63,170 bases of DNA from an uncultured Alphaproteobacteria bacterium (GTDB lineage Bacteria > Pseudomonadota > Alphaproteobacteria > Puniceispirillales > Puniceispirillaceae): NCBI GenBank assembly GCA_937924895.1, contig CALEYP010000081.1, forward strand, positions 1 to 63,170. Reading direction: 5' to 3'. Positions 42,528-51,628 of this stretch are shown piece by piece (positions within the stretch are counted from its first letter, which is position 1; each line of letters starts with the position of its first letter). The notes under the pieces were generated by a model. That model had not been told where the DNA came from, did no database searches, and saw only the letters and a list, made by a program, of their open reading frames with translations. Made by a program: the position numbers and the translations under genes.

Positions 42528-43574
42528 TTATTTGGTAAGGAATTGCCGCCCAAACCAGCGCCATCTGCCATCTTGTCCTGGCATAGTACAGTTAATGCGG
42601 AAGCGAGGGCCATCTAATGGTCCTGGCAGACGTATCTCAGCGCGTTGTCCCAATAATGAGACATCTAATTTACCATATTTAGATGAAAAACAGCGCAGCT
42701 GGCCTTTTGGTTCCATCGCGTCATCAAGCGTAAAGCCATAAAGTGGTGGGTTTTGCGTAATCACCATATCAGCTGGTGTGATATCAGTGACTTTTAACGG
42801 CAAACCATTAGCGGCAAGTTCTAATCTTTGGATATCACCATAGGTCTCATTAAAGGCAAAGCGTGGTAACTCAAAGGTCAAATCATCAGCATGCATAATA
42901 CCTGAATTCTGCCCAAAGGCCGCAATGAAGCCAGCTGCTTTGACGTGCTCAATCACAGACAGGCTATATTCACCATAAGGATAGGCAAATAAGTCAGGGC
43001 GCAGGCCTAATTCAGCAAGAAAACGTTCATTAGAGTATGACAGCTCTTCGCGCACTGCCTCATCGCTAATGCGGTGCATATGAGGATGGCTTTTGGTTTG
43101 TGAGCCGATAGTCACGCCTTTGGCTTGCAACTCTCTGATTTGATCCCAATCCATATAGCCACGCAAGCCTCTATCAATCGGGTCTGTGGCAATGAATAGC
43201 GTGATAGGAAACCCAGCCGCTTCAAAGCGTGGCCAGCCATGTTCATACACAGACAGATAGGCATCATCAATGGTGATGGCGACGGTCTTATCTGGCACTT
43301 TCTGTCCTGATTGAAATGCATAGATAATGTCTGGCAAGGACATCACATGAAAGCCGCCCTCTTGCAAATAGGCAATATGTGTTTCGAGTTGCTCTAAGGT
43401 GGTGTTGGTTGAGGGATAGCGTTGTTCATTAAAGCGATGATACATGATCACACTCGCATGTGAGACCATCTCTTTATCTTGTGCCATCGCGCTATAGCTT
43501 ATGCCAGTCATCATCAGGATGCTTGTTCCCAACAATACCAAAACCATTCGATAGAAAGAGAGTATCACACGCAT
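42528..43574 (-). CDS. Secreted polysaccharide deacetylase (NodB domain)
   Basis: A 348-residue protein with a signal peptide (1-31, cleavage after AMA) and a NodB carbohydrate-deacetylase domain. Motif 1 is TIDDAY (Asp103, Asp104), and motif 2 is HPHMH (His163, His167). The Tyr-rich FAYPYGEYS is motif 3. The C-terminal 100 residues are an extra domain. It likely removes acetyl groups from an envelope or extracellular glycan. It is convergent with the glucosaminidase gene (5-base gap), so both act in the periplasm or wall. Confidence 0.85.
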   Translation of the reverse strand: MRVILSFYRMVLVLLGTSILMMTGISYSAMAQDKEMVSHASVIMYHRFNEQRYPSTNTTLEQLETHIAYLQEGGFHVMSLPDIIYAFQSGQKVPDKTVAITIDDAYLSVYEHGWPRFEAAGFPITLFIATDPIDRGLRGYMDWDQIRELQAKGVTIGSQTKSHPHMHRISDEAVREELSYSNERFLAELGLRPDLFAYPYGEYSLSVIEHVKAAGFIAAFGQNSGIMHADDLTFELPRFAFNETYGDIQRLELAANGLPLKVTDITPADMVITQNPPLYGFTLDDAMEPKGQLRCFSSKYGKLDVSLLGQRAEIRLPGPLDGPRFRINCTMPGQDGRWRWFGRQFLTK

Positions 43575-43676
43575 TGCCAGTTCCCGTTTTTATGCTCTGA
43601 AATGATATCTGCTGCCGTGGCGCAAGCTGTGAATAATATTTTGACCCACGCCGCTTGGCTGAGTACATCATACAGT

Positions 43677-44378
43677 ATGACAAGTTCGCTGCTAGATAAA
43701 AATCACTCATCCATCAACATTCTTGCGCTTGAGGCAAGTGGTGACCATGCGTCTGTGGCTCTCTGCCAAGACGGGGTCATCCTTGATGACCGTGTCCTAC
43801 GGGCACGACATGGTCATGCGGCAAGCTTCGTTGATATGGCAGCTGAGATGGTTGATTCATCACCCTTATCTTTTTCAGATATCACGCATATCGCGGCAGG
43901 TGTCGGGCCAGGCTCTTTCACAGGGTTGCGCGTTTGCTTGGCGGCTGCGAAAGGTTTCACCTTGGCTGGTGGTCTTATCGGATGGGGTGTAAATGGCCTT
44001 CGTGCGCGGGCATTGGCAAGTTTGAGGCAGTATCCTGGTCAGCGGGTGCTGTCATGTGCCGATACCAGACGCGGTCCCTATTTTACACAAGGGTTTGATG
44101 AAAAAGGGGCACCAGTTTCTGCCATTACGGAAATTATGCCAGATGCGCTTGAAGCCCATTGCCAAGAATTAGGCCTGGCAGACGCGATGATTGCCATCCC
44201 CCCCTCAGAGTTATCATCCCCTGCAGCTGCCATAGCTATCGATATGACAGCTATCGATATTGCGCTGAGCTGTTGGCATGATTATCAAAAGGGTGAGCAT
44301 CCGCAGCCTTTGGAACCGCTTTATGTCGCCGCGCCAAAATTAGGGCCGTCAAAAGCATCACAAGCAGGTATAAAGTGA
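43677..44378 (+). CDS. tsaB: tRNA threonylcarbamoyladenosine protein TsaB
   Basis: A 233-residue ASKHA-fold protein needed with TsaD and TsaE for the t6A37 modification of tRNA. ILALEASGDHASVAL is the N-terminal nucleotide-binding-like strand pair, and GVGPGSFTGLRV is the family hallmark. The ATG at 43677 is chosen; earlier in-frame codons lie inside the divergent deacetylase gene. TTGACC (43641-43646) and TACATC (43664-43669), 17 bases apart, could be a weak promoter. The stop overlaps the rimI start. Confidence 0.92.
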   Translation: MTSSLLDKNHSSINILALEASGDHASVALCQDGVILDDRVLRARHGHAASFVDMAAEMVDSSPLSFSDITHIAAGVGPGSFTGLRVCLAAAKGFTLAGGLIGWGVNGLRARALASLRQYPGQRVLSCADTRRGPYFTQGFDEKGAPVSAITEIMPDALEAHCQELGLADAMIAIPPSELSSPAAAIAIDMTAIDIALSCWHDYQKGEHPQPLEPLYVAAPKLGPSKASQAGIK

Positions 44379-44872
44379 GGCGGGGTCATCTAGCCTTATC
44401 AAAAGCCGCGCCTGAGGCGCTCTTAGAAGTGGCGCGTTTTCTTGATAAATATGGCTATGGTGCCTTTCCTGCGACATCCTTTACCCGCTTCTTCCAAAAG
44501 CCAGCTTATCATTTCCTGAGCCTTTCCAACCCGCCATCAAACGGAGCAGAGTTTCAGGCGGGATGTTTGCTATCCCTGTCAGGAGACGAGGCTGAGATTA
44601 TTGAAATTGCCGTTGCGGGGGCCTTTCAAAATCAAGGATATGGCACAGCATTGCTTGGTCATGTGATAGATTTTGTCAGAGACCAAGGACACCAGCGCCT
44701 ATTCCTAGAGGTAGCCGCCAATAATCATCCGGCACTTGCCCTATATCACCGCCAACAGTTTCAAGAATGCGGCCGGCGTATCGGCTATTACCAGCCATCT
44801 GTTGATGAAAATGACAAGATTATCGCAGAAATGCCAAAAATCGACGCTCTTATCATGGAATTATCGCTGTGA
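44375..44872 (+). CDS. rimI: RimI-like N-alpha-acetyltransferase
   Basis: A 165-residue GNAT protein with the acetyl-CoA loop QNQGYGTALLGHVI (about residues 87-100) and the ALYHRQQFQECGRR motif. RimI acetylates the N-terminus of ribosomal protein S18. The start is GTG at 44375, overlapping the tsaB stop as GTGA; the tsaB-rimI coupling is a strong context clue. It is less typical than E. coli RimI, so the exact target is inferred. Confidence 0.82.
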   Translation: MRRGHLALSKAAPEALLEVARFLDKYGYGAFPATSFTRFFQKPAYHFLSLSNPPSNGAEFQAGCLLSLSGDEAEIIEIAVAGAFQNQGYGTALLGHVIDFVRDQGHQRLFLEVAANNHPALALYHRQQFQECGRRIGYYQPSVDENDKIIAEMPKIDALIMELSL

Positions 44873-44969
44873 AAAATCTTGTTTCATGTTATTTTAAGGC
44901 TTATCACTTTGCTGCATCCTTGGCGGCTATGACTTATTTTTGTAGCGGTTTGGTTGAACTGAAAAATCC

Positions 44970-46313
44970 ATGAAAAAACTTTATATCAAAACCTATGGCT
45001 GTCAGATGAATGTCTATGATTCTGATCGGATGACAGATGTGTTAGCCCCTCTTGGCTATGTGCCGCATCATGCCCCCGAAGAGGCTGATATGGTGATTTT
45101 GAACACGTGCCACATTCGTGAAAAAGCTTCTGAAAAAGTCTTTTCTGAATTAGGACGGTTGCGGCAATTAAAAGAGCGGGCGCGTGATCAAATTGGGCGC
45201 GATATGATGATCACAGTCGCTGGTTGTGTGGCCCAAGCTGAGGGTGAAGAAATTACACGCCGTGCACCATGGGTGGATATGGTTGTCGGGCCTCAAAGTT
45301 ATCATCGCCTACCAGAGATGATCACAAAGTTAGACCCTGCCGCGCGAAACTCGGTGATTGATACAGATTTCCCTGAAGAAGTGAAATTTGACTATCTACC
45401 AGAAGAAGTTGCGCATAGAGGACCTGCTGCCTTCTTATCTGTGCAAGAGGGGTGCGATAAATTTTGCGCCTTTTGTGTGGTGCCTTACACCAGAGGAGCA
45501 GAATTCTCTCGTTCTGTGGCGCAAGTGGTTGATGAAGCGAAAAAGCTCGTCGCCGCTGGTACAAGAGAGATCACCTTATTAGGGCAAAATGTGAATGCCT
45601 ATCATGGCGAAGGGCCAGATGGCAAAAATTGGGGTCTTGGCCGGTTATTGCATCATTTAGCAGAGGTGGATGGTGTAGAGCGGCTGCGTTATACGACTTC
45701 ACATCCGCTTGATATGGATGATGAGTTGATTTACGCCCATCGTGATATCCCTGCCCTAATGCCTTATTTACATTTGCCCGTTCAGGCTGGGTCAGATCGC
45801 ATTTTGTCAGCGATGAACCGTCGTCACACAGCTGATGAGTATATCGCTATCATTGACAGGTTGCGTGATGCTGTGCCGCATCTTGCGTTGTCAGGTGATT
45901 TTATCGTCGGCTTCCCTGGTGAAACAGATGCTGATTTTGCAGACACATTGCGGCTTGTTGATCGTGTGTCTTATGCCTCGGCCTATAGCTTCAAATATTC
46001 AGAGCGTCCAGGCACGCCAGCAGCGAATGCAGAAGACCAAGTTGAAGAAGCGGTGAAATCAGATCGATTATCTTCATTGCAGCAATTATTGGATAGCCAG
46101 CAGATGGCGTTTAATAAGGGCTGCGAAGGCACCAAGATGGATATTTTGGTTGAACGTGTTGGTGGACGCGAAGGTCAGATGACAGGGCGTAGTCCTTTCA
46201 TGCAATCGGTCTATTTTGAGGGAGATGAGAGCCAGCTAGGTCAGATTCTGCCGATGGAAATTAGCGAAGCCAGACAGAATTCATTGACCGCTCGCATTTT
46301 GACATCTGACTAG
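44970..46313 (+). CDS. miaB: tRNA-2-methylthio-N6-dimethylallyladenosine synthase MiaB
   Basis: A 447-residue radical SAM methylthiotransferase. An N-terminal UPF0004 domain (KTYGCQMNVYDSDRM) holds the auxiliary cluster cysteines, the radical SAM motif is CDKFCAFC (from about residue 162), and a TRAM domain ends the protein (about 378-445). In many alphaproteobacteria fur lies between rimI and miaB; here the 97-base gap (44873-44969) holds no gene. Confidence 0.97.
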   Translation: MKKLYIKTYGCQMNVYDSDRMTDVLAPLGYVPHHAPEEADMVILNTCHIREKASEKVFSELGRLRQLKERARDQIGRDMMITVAGCVAQAEGEEITRRAPWVDMVVGPQSYHRLPEMITKLDPAARNSVIDTDFPEEVKFDYLPEEVAHRGPAAFLSVQEGCDKFCAFCVVPYTRGAEFSRSVAQVVDEAKKLVAAGTREITLLGQNVNAYHGEGPDGKNWGLGRLLHHLAEVDGVERLRYTTSHPLDMDDELIYAHRDIPALMPYLHLPVQAGSDRILSAMNRRHTADEYIAIIDRLRDAVPHLALSGDFIVGFPGETDADFADTLRLVDRVSYASAYSFKYSERPGTPAANAEDQVEEAVKSDRLSSLQQLLDSQQMAFNKGCEGTKMDILVERVGGREGQMTGRSPFMQSVYFEGDESQLGQILPMEISEARQNSLTARILTSD

Positions 46314-46339
46314 ACGCTTCTGGCAAAGGAGATAGGCGC

Positions 46340-47329
46340 GTGGCACAGACAGCAAGCAAGACCGTCAAACATTTGACAATTGCATTCGAAGATCCTTCTG
46401 TGATGGCTCTGATCTGTGGACAAAATAATGAAACGCTATCTCGAATTGCTACGAGCCTTGCGATTGAAGCGGATAGTTTTGGCAATGAGATTAAATTATC
46501 TGGTCCAAAGGCACAGCTTGACCAAGCGGCCAAGGCCATTCAAGGGCTATCACAAAAATTACAGGCGGCTGACAATGATGATGAGGCCATCGTCAAAAAT
46601 TGGCTTGATGATATGATGCGAGAGGCTGAATTCGGCTCGTCTGCACCTGATGCGGTGACTTCTGGACCAGTGGCGGTAACTTGGAAGAAAAAGATTGCGC
46701 CGCGCACCGCTAATCAAGCTGCTTATTTTAAAACATTGCTAGCAAATGAAGTGGTGTTTGGGCTTGGTCCTGCTGGTACAGGTAAAACCTATATGGCAGT
46801 GGCAATGGCCGTTGATGCGTTGAAAAAACGGCTTGTTGAGCGGATCATTTTATCCCGCCCTGCCGTTGAAGCAGGTGAGCGTCTTGGCTTTTTGCCAGGT
46901 GATATGAAGGAAAAAGTCGACCCGTATCTGCGGCCTTTATATGACGCACTTTATGATATGATGCCCGCCGATAAGGTTGATAAAATGATGGTGTCAGGCG
47001 AAATTGAAATTGCGCCTTTGGCCTTTATGCGCGGTCGTACCTTAACCAATGCCTTTGTCATTATTGATGAGGCACAAAATACCACGCCGGTCCAAATGAA
47101 AATGGTGCTGACTCGCTTGGGACAAGATTCGCGGATGGTGATTACCGGTGACATGACGCAGATTGACTTACCATCAGGTCAGGAATCAGGCTTGATAGAT
47201 GCGGTCTCTCGTCTTGATAATGTCACAGGGGTTGGTATTTCAGAACTAACAGGTGAGGATGTGGTTCGTCACCCTGTGGTCGCTCGTATTTTGAAGGCCT
47301 ATGAGGCTGGACAAAAGCGCAGAAAATGA
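46340..47329 (+). CDS. PhoH-like ATPase
   Basis: A 329-residue PhoH family NTPase with an N-terminal KH-like part (about 10-75), Walker A GPAGTGKT (near residue 143), and Walker B FVIIDEAQN (about 240). The start is GTG at 46340, decided by the strong AAAGGAGAT 10 bases upstream. The miaB-phoH-ybeY order is near universal in bacteria, and an RNA-processing or ribosome-linked role is inferred. Confidence 0.92.
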   Translation: MAQTASKTVKHLTIAFEDPSVMALICGQNNETLSRIATSLAIEADSFGNEIKLSGPKAQLDQAAKAIQGLSQKLQAADNDDEAIVKNWLDDMMREAEFGSSAPDAVTSGPVAVTWKKKIAPRTANQAAYFKTLLANEVVFGLGPAGTGKTYMAVAMAVDALKKRLVERIILSRPAVEAGERLGFLPGDMKEKVDPYLRPLYDALYDMMPADKVDKMMVSGEIEIAPLAFMRGRTLTNAFVIIDEAQNTTPVQMKMVLTRLGQDSRMVITGDMTQIDLPSGQESGLIDAVSRLDNVTGVGISELTGEDVVRHPVVARILKAYEAGQKRRK

Positions 47330-47367
47330 GCAAGATTAAATCATAACCTTATGAAGCGAAAGTGATC

Positions 47368-47940
47368 ATGCCTGACCCTGCTGTTTCTGAAAGCGAACTA
47401 TCGCTTGAACCTGACAGTCCTGAAGATAGGACAATTATGATGGAGCCAGATGGTGAGAGCCTTACATGGATTCATCCGTTTGATTTAACATCAGACCATA
47501 TTCTCGCCGATGCGCGCTGGGCGCCTTTCATAACAGATCGTTTGTGCCAAGATATCAATGAAATGTTGCAAGCCTTATCGGCAGATATCGCCTATGAAGC
47601 GGAGGCATTTAGCTGTTGTTGGACCTCAAATGACGATTTGCAGCGCTTGAACCATCAGTTCCGTGATAAGGATAAACCAACGAATGTCCTATCCTTTCCT
47701 GATGAAACGGACGGGCAGCTAGGCGATCTGGCTTTTGGATATGAGATTATGGCTCAGGAAGCCACCTCATTAGATATTCCTCTTGAACATCATATTCGCC
47801 ATCTCCTGATCCATGGGTTGTTGCATTTATATGGGTTTGATCATCTGAATGATGAAGAAGCGCGTGAAATGGAAGCGCTAGAGATCAAAGCGCTGGCGCA
47901 TCTTGATATCCCAAATCCCTATCAGGGAGAGTTAGTCTAA
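47368..47940 (+). CDS. ybeY: Endoribonuclease YbeY (16S rRNA maturation)
   Basis: A 190-residue metalloprotein; the zinc motif HGLLHLYGFDH (from about residue 149) is intact, and KDKPTNVLSFP is conserved. YbeY is involved in 16S rRNA 3' maturation and ribosome quality control. The N-terminal 40 residues, rich in Ser, Glu and Pro, exceed the normal length. ATG 47368 is preferred over a GTG at 47362. The stop and the corC start share one base (TAATG). Confidence 0.93.
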   Translation: MPDPAVSESELSLEPDSPEDRTIMMEPDGESLTWIHPFDLTSDHILADARWAPFITDRLCQDINEMLQALSADIAYEAEAFSCCWTSNDDLQRLNHQFRDKDKPTNVLSFPDETDGQLGDLAFGYEIMAQEATSLDIPLEHHIRHLLIHGLLHLYGFDHLNDEEAREMEALEIKALAHLDIPNPYQGELV

Positions 47941-48809
47941 TGGGCCTTATCTCAAAATTATTTCCCTTCTTTGCTAAGCCTGTGTCTGATCGCGAAGAAT
48001 TGACAGATTTGATTGAAACCTCGCTCAAAGAGAAGCTTGCTTTTGATTCTCATGAAGGGGCCTTGTTGCGCAATATGCTAGGACTGCGCGATATCACCGC
48101 AGAGGATGTGATGGTACCGCGCGCTGATATTGTCGCTGTGGATTTATCCTCACCTATGGCTGATATTTTCAAAACGATCATTGCAGCCGGTCATAGCCGT
48201 GTTCCCGCCCATAAAGGCTCGCTTGATCAAATGGTCGGGTTCCTACACATTAAGGATTTGATGGCACAGGTGGCATCAGGCGCGATCCAGACAGATAAAA
48301 GTGCTGATCTAAGCGGGTTATTGCGGCCTGTTATGTTTATCTCACCAACCATCCGTTTGTTGGATTTGCTTCATGAAATGCGTTTGAAACGCCAGCATTT
48401 AGCCTTGGTAGTTGATGAATTTGGCGGTGTTGATGGCCTGATCACAATCGAAGATCTTGTCGAGGAAATTGTGGGCGAGATTGAAGATGAACATGACAAA
48501 TCACGTATGCCTCGTTTCCAAGTCTTTGATGATGGCACAGCTGTGGCCGAAGCGCGCCTTGAAGTTGGCGCTCTTGAAGTGTTAGCCGGCCCTTTATTAG
48601 AACAAGATGAAACTGATGAAATTGACACGTTGGGGGGATTGGTCTTCTCCCTCGCAGGACGGGTACCAACAAGAGGTGAGGTTATCACCCATCCCTCTGG
48701 TTTAGAATTTGAAATCCTAGAGGCTGATCCGCGCCATATTAAGCTGTTGCGGATTTGTGGCTTGCCATCGTTAAATGGTGGTGTGTCATCAGATGAGCTA
48801 AATTCCTAA
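47940..48809 (+). CDS. corC: CorC/HlyC-family CBS-domain protein
   Basis: A 289-residue cytoplasmic protein: N-terminal helix, two CBS domains (about 55-195; VMVPRADIVAVD, LVVDEFGGVDGLIT), and a C-terminal CorC/HlyC transporter-associated domain (about 200-285). Members influence Mg and Co efflux and link to apolipoprotein transacylase. It lies between ybeY and lnt, the standard arrangement. Confidence 0.92.
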   Translation: MGLISKLFPFFAKPVSDREELTDLIETSLKEKLAFDSHEGALLRNMLGLRDITAEDVMVPRADIVAVDLSSPMADIFKTIIAAGHSRVPAHKGSLDQMVGFLHIKDLMAQVASGAIQTDKSADLSGLLRPVMFISPTIRLLDLLHEMRLKRQHLALVVDEFGGVDGLITIEDLVEEIVGEIEDEHDKSRMPRFQVFDDGTAVAEARLEVGALEVLAGPLLEQDETDEIDTLGGLVFSLAGRVPTRGEVITHPSGLEFEILEADPRHIKLLRICGLPSLNGGVSSDELNS

Positions 48810-48811
48810 AG

Positions 48812-50353
48812 ATGGCTGGCACAAGGTTGCGCCAGCGCTATCATCTCTTGCGCCCCTATCTTCTCTCCGCTGCCGCTGGGGGTCTTGCCAGCCTCAGCCT
48901 GCCACCCCTTTATCTCAGCCCTGCGATTTTACTTTTGGGTTTTGTATTTTATCAAGCAGCCCATGCATCTGGCTGGCGACAAGCTGTATGTCATATGGCT
49001 GCCGGGGGGTATGGATGGTTCGTTATTTCTCTTTATTGGATTAGCCATTCTTTGCTGATTGGCACACAAGATTATCTTTTTCTATTGCCTGTGAGCTTTC
49101 TGGGCATTCCTGTGATTGTCACGATATTCTGGGCTGTGGGTGGTCTGGCTGGCTTTATGATAGCCACCCATCCGGCCGCTCGGCTCGTTGCCTTTGTTGC
49201 TGGCTTATCTTTGGCAGAATGGGGCCGAGAATTCATTGCCACAGGGTTTCCTTGGAATGCGCCAGGGCTGATTTTCTTGGCCACACAGCCAACCTCTCAG
49301 CTAGCGTCCCTTTTCGGCCAAACCGGCTTAAATATCTGGGCGTTCGCACTGGCAGCAGTGATTCCCTTCTATCTTTCTGTTCCTAAGAGACAACGACATA
49401 AGGTCGTCATGGCAGCGATATTATGCGGCGCGACATTTGGGGCGCTGGTGGTCTATGCTACGCAGCCTGCCCCCGTGACTGCGGATAATGCGGCGACGGT
49501 TCGCCTCGTGCAGCCTCACATTCCCCAAGCTGAAAAATGGGATAGATCAGCCCGCGCCACACATTTGGCCCATATGGCCAAGCTGTCACTCGCCCCAGCG
49601 CAAGTTCCGGTCGATCTTGTGATCTGGCCAGAATCTGCCTTTGCCGGAGATTATAGCCGTGCGCAGGATTTGCTTGCCGATTTAGCAGGTCAAATTAGAG
49701 CGCATCACCAAGCAGAAGGTGGGGCAGGTGGCTTGATTATGGGAAGCTTGCGCATTGATGACACTGATCAAATCAAGAATACCGCCCTTTATTTTGAGGG
49801 CGCTGGTAGCCCCCATCTTTATGACAAAACGCATTTGGTTCCCTTTGGGGAATATGTACCCTGGCGCGTGATCCCGTTTATTGATGCAATTGCTGGCCCC
49901 CATGATTTCACACCAGGTGAGGCCGTAACGCCCTTTTCCATTGCTGATATCGGTCAGGTGCAAGTCTTAATCTGTTATGAAGCGATTTTCCCAGCCTTGA
50001 CGGGACGTGCAACAAAAAGACCTGACCTGTTGGTAAATCTTACGAATGATGCGTGGTTTGGCCATACGGCTGGCCCCTATCAGCATTTGGCGCAAACGCG
50101 GATGACAGCTATCAGCTATGGCGTGCCGCTGTTGCGGGTGGCGAATACCGGTATCAGCGCTGCGTTTGATGCCACAGGACAACAGCTAGCCGCCATACCG
50201 CTTGGCCAAACAGATTTTGTAGATTTACGATTGCCACCGCCGCTTCCGGTTCCTTTTTTCGCCCGCTTTGGGGCTCTTTTGGCTGGGTTCATGGTCGCAG
50301 CTTTGCTGATTGGCGCAGTTCTACTTGACCGATTGCCCCAAAACAGGCAGTAA
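48812..50353 (+). CDS. lnt: Apolipoprotein N-acyltransferase
   Basis: A 513-residue inner-membrane enzyme that adds the third acyl chain to lipoproteins. N-terminal membrane helices (about 15-215) precede a carbon-nitrogen hydrolase domain (225-475) with the catalytic triad Glu274 (WPESAF), Lys339 (YDKTHLVPFGEY) and Cys388 (LICYEAIFP). A last helix lies near 485-505. The predicted lipoproteins in this window are likely substrates, by inference. Confidence 0.95.
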   Translation: MAGTRLRQRYHLLRPYLLSAAAGGLASLSLPPLYLSPAILLLGFVFYQAAHASGWRQAVCHMAAGGYGWFVISLYWISHSLLIGTQDYLFLLPVSFLGIPVIVTIFWAVGGLAGFMIATHPAARLVAFVAGLSLAEWGREFIATGFPWNAPGLIFLATQPTSQLASLFGQTGLNIWAFALAAVIPFYLSVPKRQRHKVVMAAILCGATFGALVVYATQPAPVTADNAATVRLVQPHIPQAEKWDRSARATHLAHMAKLSLAPAQVPVDLVIWPESAFAGDYSRAQDLLADLAGQIRAHHQAEGGAGGLIMGSLRIDDTDQIKNTALYFEGAGSPHLYDKTHLVPFGEYVPWRVIPFIDAIAGPHDFTPGEAVTPFSIADIGQVQVLICYEAIFPALTGRATKRPDLLVNLTNDAWFGHTAGPYQHLAQTRMTAISYGVPLLRVANTGISAAFDATGQQLAAIPLGQTDFVDLRLPPPLPVPFFARFGALLAGFMVAALLIGAVLLDRLPQNRQ

Positions 50354-50354
50354 T
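50325..50354 (+). promoter_or_regulatory. Possible metK promoter inside the lnt 3' end
   Basis: TTGACC (50325-50330) and AGTAAT (50349-50354) are separated by 18 bases. The start would be near 50361, about 30 bases before the metK ATG. There is no room for a SAM riboswitch in the 36-base gap. Confidence 0.35.
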
Positions 50355-50389
50355 ATCGCCCATTATGACGTCTTATGGGGAGCTTATCG

Positions 50390-51556
50390 ATGAGCTATCT
50401 TTTCACTTCGGAATCTGTTTCAGAAGGCCATCCAGATAAGGTTTGTGACCGCGTTTCGGATACCGTACTTGATCTATTTTTGCAGCATGACACACAGGCC
50501 AGAGTGGCGTGTGAGACATTAGCCACAACAAACCGTGTTGTGTTAGCCGGTGAAGTGCGCGCGCCTCAAGAGATGATGGATGATATCATGTCTCAGATTG
50601 AGCCTGCGGTGCGTGCGGCGATTGCTGATATTGGCTATGAGCAGGATAAGTTCCATCATGCGCATTTTGAGTTCCAAAATTATTTGCATGAGCAATCAGC
50701 TGATATTGCTGTTGGTGTTGATGAAGCCAGCGATAAAGAAGAAGGCGCTGGTGATCAGGGCTTGATGTTTGGCTATGCCTGCCGCGAGACAGACGGGCTG
50801 ATGCCAGCCCCTATCCATTATTCTCATGCTATTTTGAAGCGCTTAGCAGAAATGCGTAAAGCGGATGCTGATAGCTTGTTGCGTCCTGATGCTAAATCTC
50901 AATTGACGCTCATTTATAATGAGGATGGTTCAATTGCTGGTGTCGATAAAATCGTATTATCAACACAGCATGCTGTTGGGGCAAGCCAAGCCGATATCAG
51001 AGCGCTTGTTACACCTGTGATCGCTGATATTTTGCCAGATGGCTGGATGGTTGGCGCTGATGATTTATACATTAACCCAACAGGCATCTTTGAAATTGGT
51101 GGCCCAGATGGTGATGCTGGCCTAACAGGGCGTAAGATCATCGTCGATACCTATGGCGGGGCAGCACCTCATGGCGGCGGCGCGTTTTCTGGCAAAGATC
51201 CAACAAAGGTTGACCGGTCTGCCGCCTATGCAGCGCGTTATTTGGCAAAGAACGTCGTGGCCTCTGGGATTGCAGATAAATGCACCATCCAGCTCGCTTA
51301 TGCCATTGGTGTGGCTGAGCCTGTATCTGTCTATGTAAATACGCATGGGACAAGCAGCGCAGCTGATAATGATATCCAAGATAAATTGCGTGCATTGGTG
51401 GATTTAACACCAAAAGGCATTCGCACACATTTGGGCTTAAATGCGCCTATCTATGCACCAACTGCCGCCTATGGTCATTTCGGCCGCACAGCCGGTGAAG
51501 CAGGTGCTGGTACCTTCCCATGGGAAGCAACAGATATCGCATCACAACTCGCATAA
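50390..51556 (+). CDS. metK: S-adenosylmethionine synthetase
   Basis: A 388-residue enzyme making SAM from methionine and ATP. FTSESVSEGHPDKVCD holds the catalytic residues near the start, GAGDQGLMFGYA is the hexapeptide-type ATP loop, and GGGAFSGKDPTKVDRS is the second signature. I use the ATG at 50390, preceded by GGGGAG; the upstream frame adds only 5 residues. Other alphaproteobacteria often have an XRE gene between lnt and metK, absent here. Confidence 0.97.
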   Translation: MSYLFTSESVSEGHPDKVCDRVSDTVLDLFLQHDTQARVACETLATTNRVVLAGEVRAPQEMMDDIMSQIEPAVRAAIADIGYEQDKFHHAHFEFQNYLHEQSADIAVGVDEASDKEEGAGDQGLMFGYACRETDGLMPAPIHYSHAILKRLAEMRKADADSLLRPDAKSQLTLIYNEDGSIAGVDKIVLSTQHAVGASQADIRALVTPVIADILPDGWMVGADDLYINPTGIFEIGGPDGDAGLTGRKIIVDTYGGAAPHGGGAFSGKDPTKVDRSAAYAARYLAKNVVASGIADKCTIQLAYAIGVAEPVSVYVNTHGTSSAADNDIQDKLRALVDLTPKGIRTHLGLNAPIYAPTAAYGHFGRTAGEAGAGTFPWEATDIASQLA

Positions 51557-51578
51557 GCGGTTTCACAAGATAGAAAGA

Positions 51579-51603
51579 TAGCTAGGTGCGCGCCATCTAG
51601 CTA
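51579..51603 (+). terminator. Hairpin between metK and trmB
   Basis: TAGCTAGGTG (51579-51588) pairs with CATCTAGCTA (51594-51603), 10 pairs with one G-T, loop CGCGC. The T run is missing, so it is a weak terminator or an mRNA end-protecting hairpin. Confidence 0.4.
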
Positions 51604-51628
51604 CCTTATCAGAATAGGGCAAAGTAAT

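Noticed and set aside
50354..50389. SAM riboswitch upstream of metK
   Set aside because: The gap is 36 bases and holds no matching structure.
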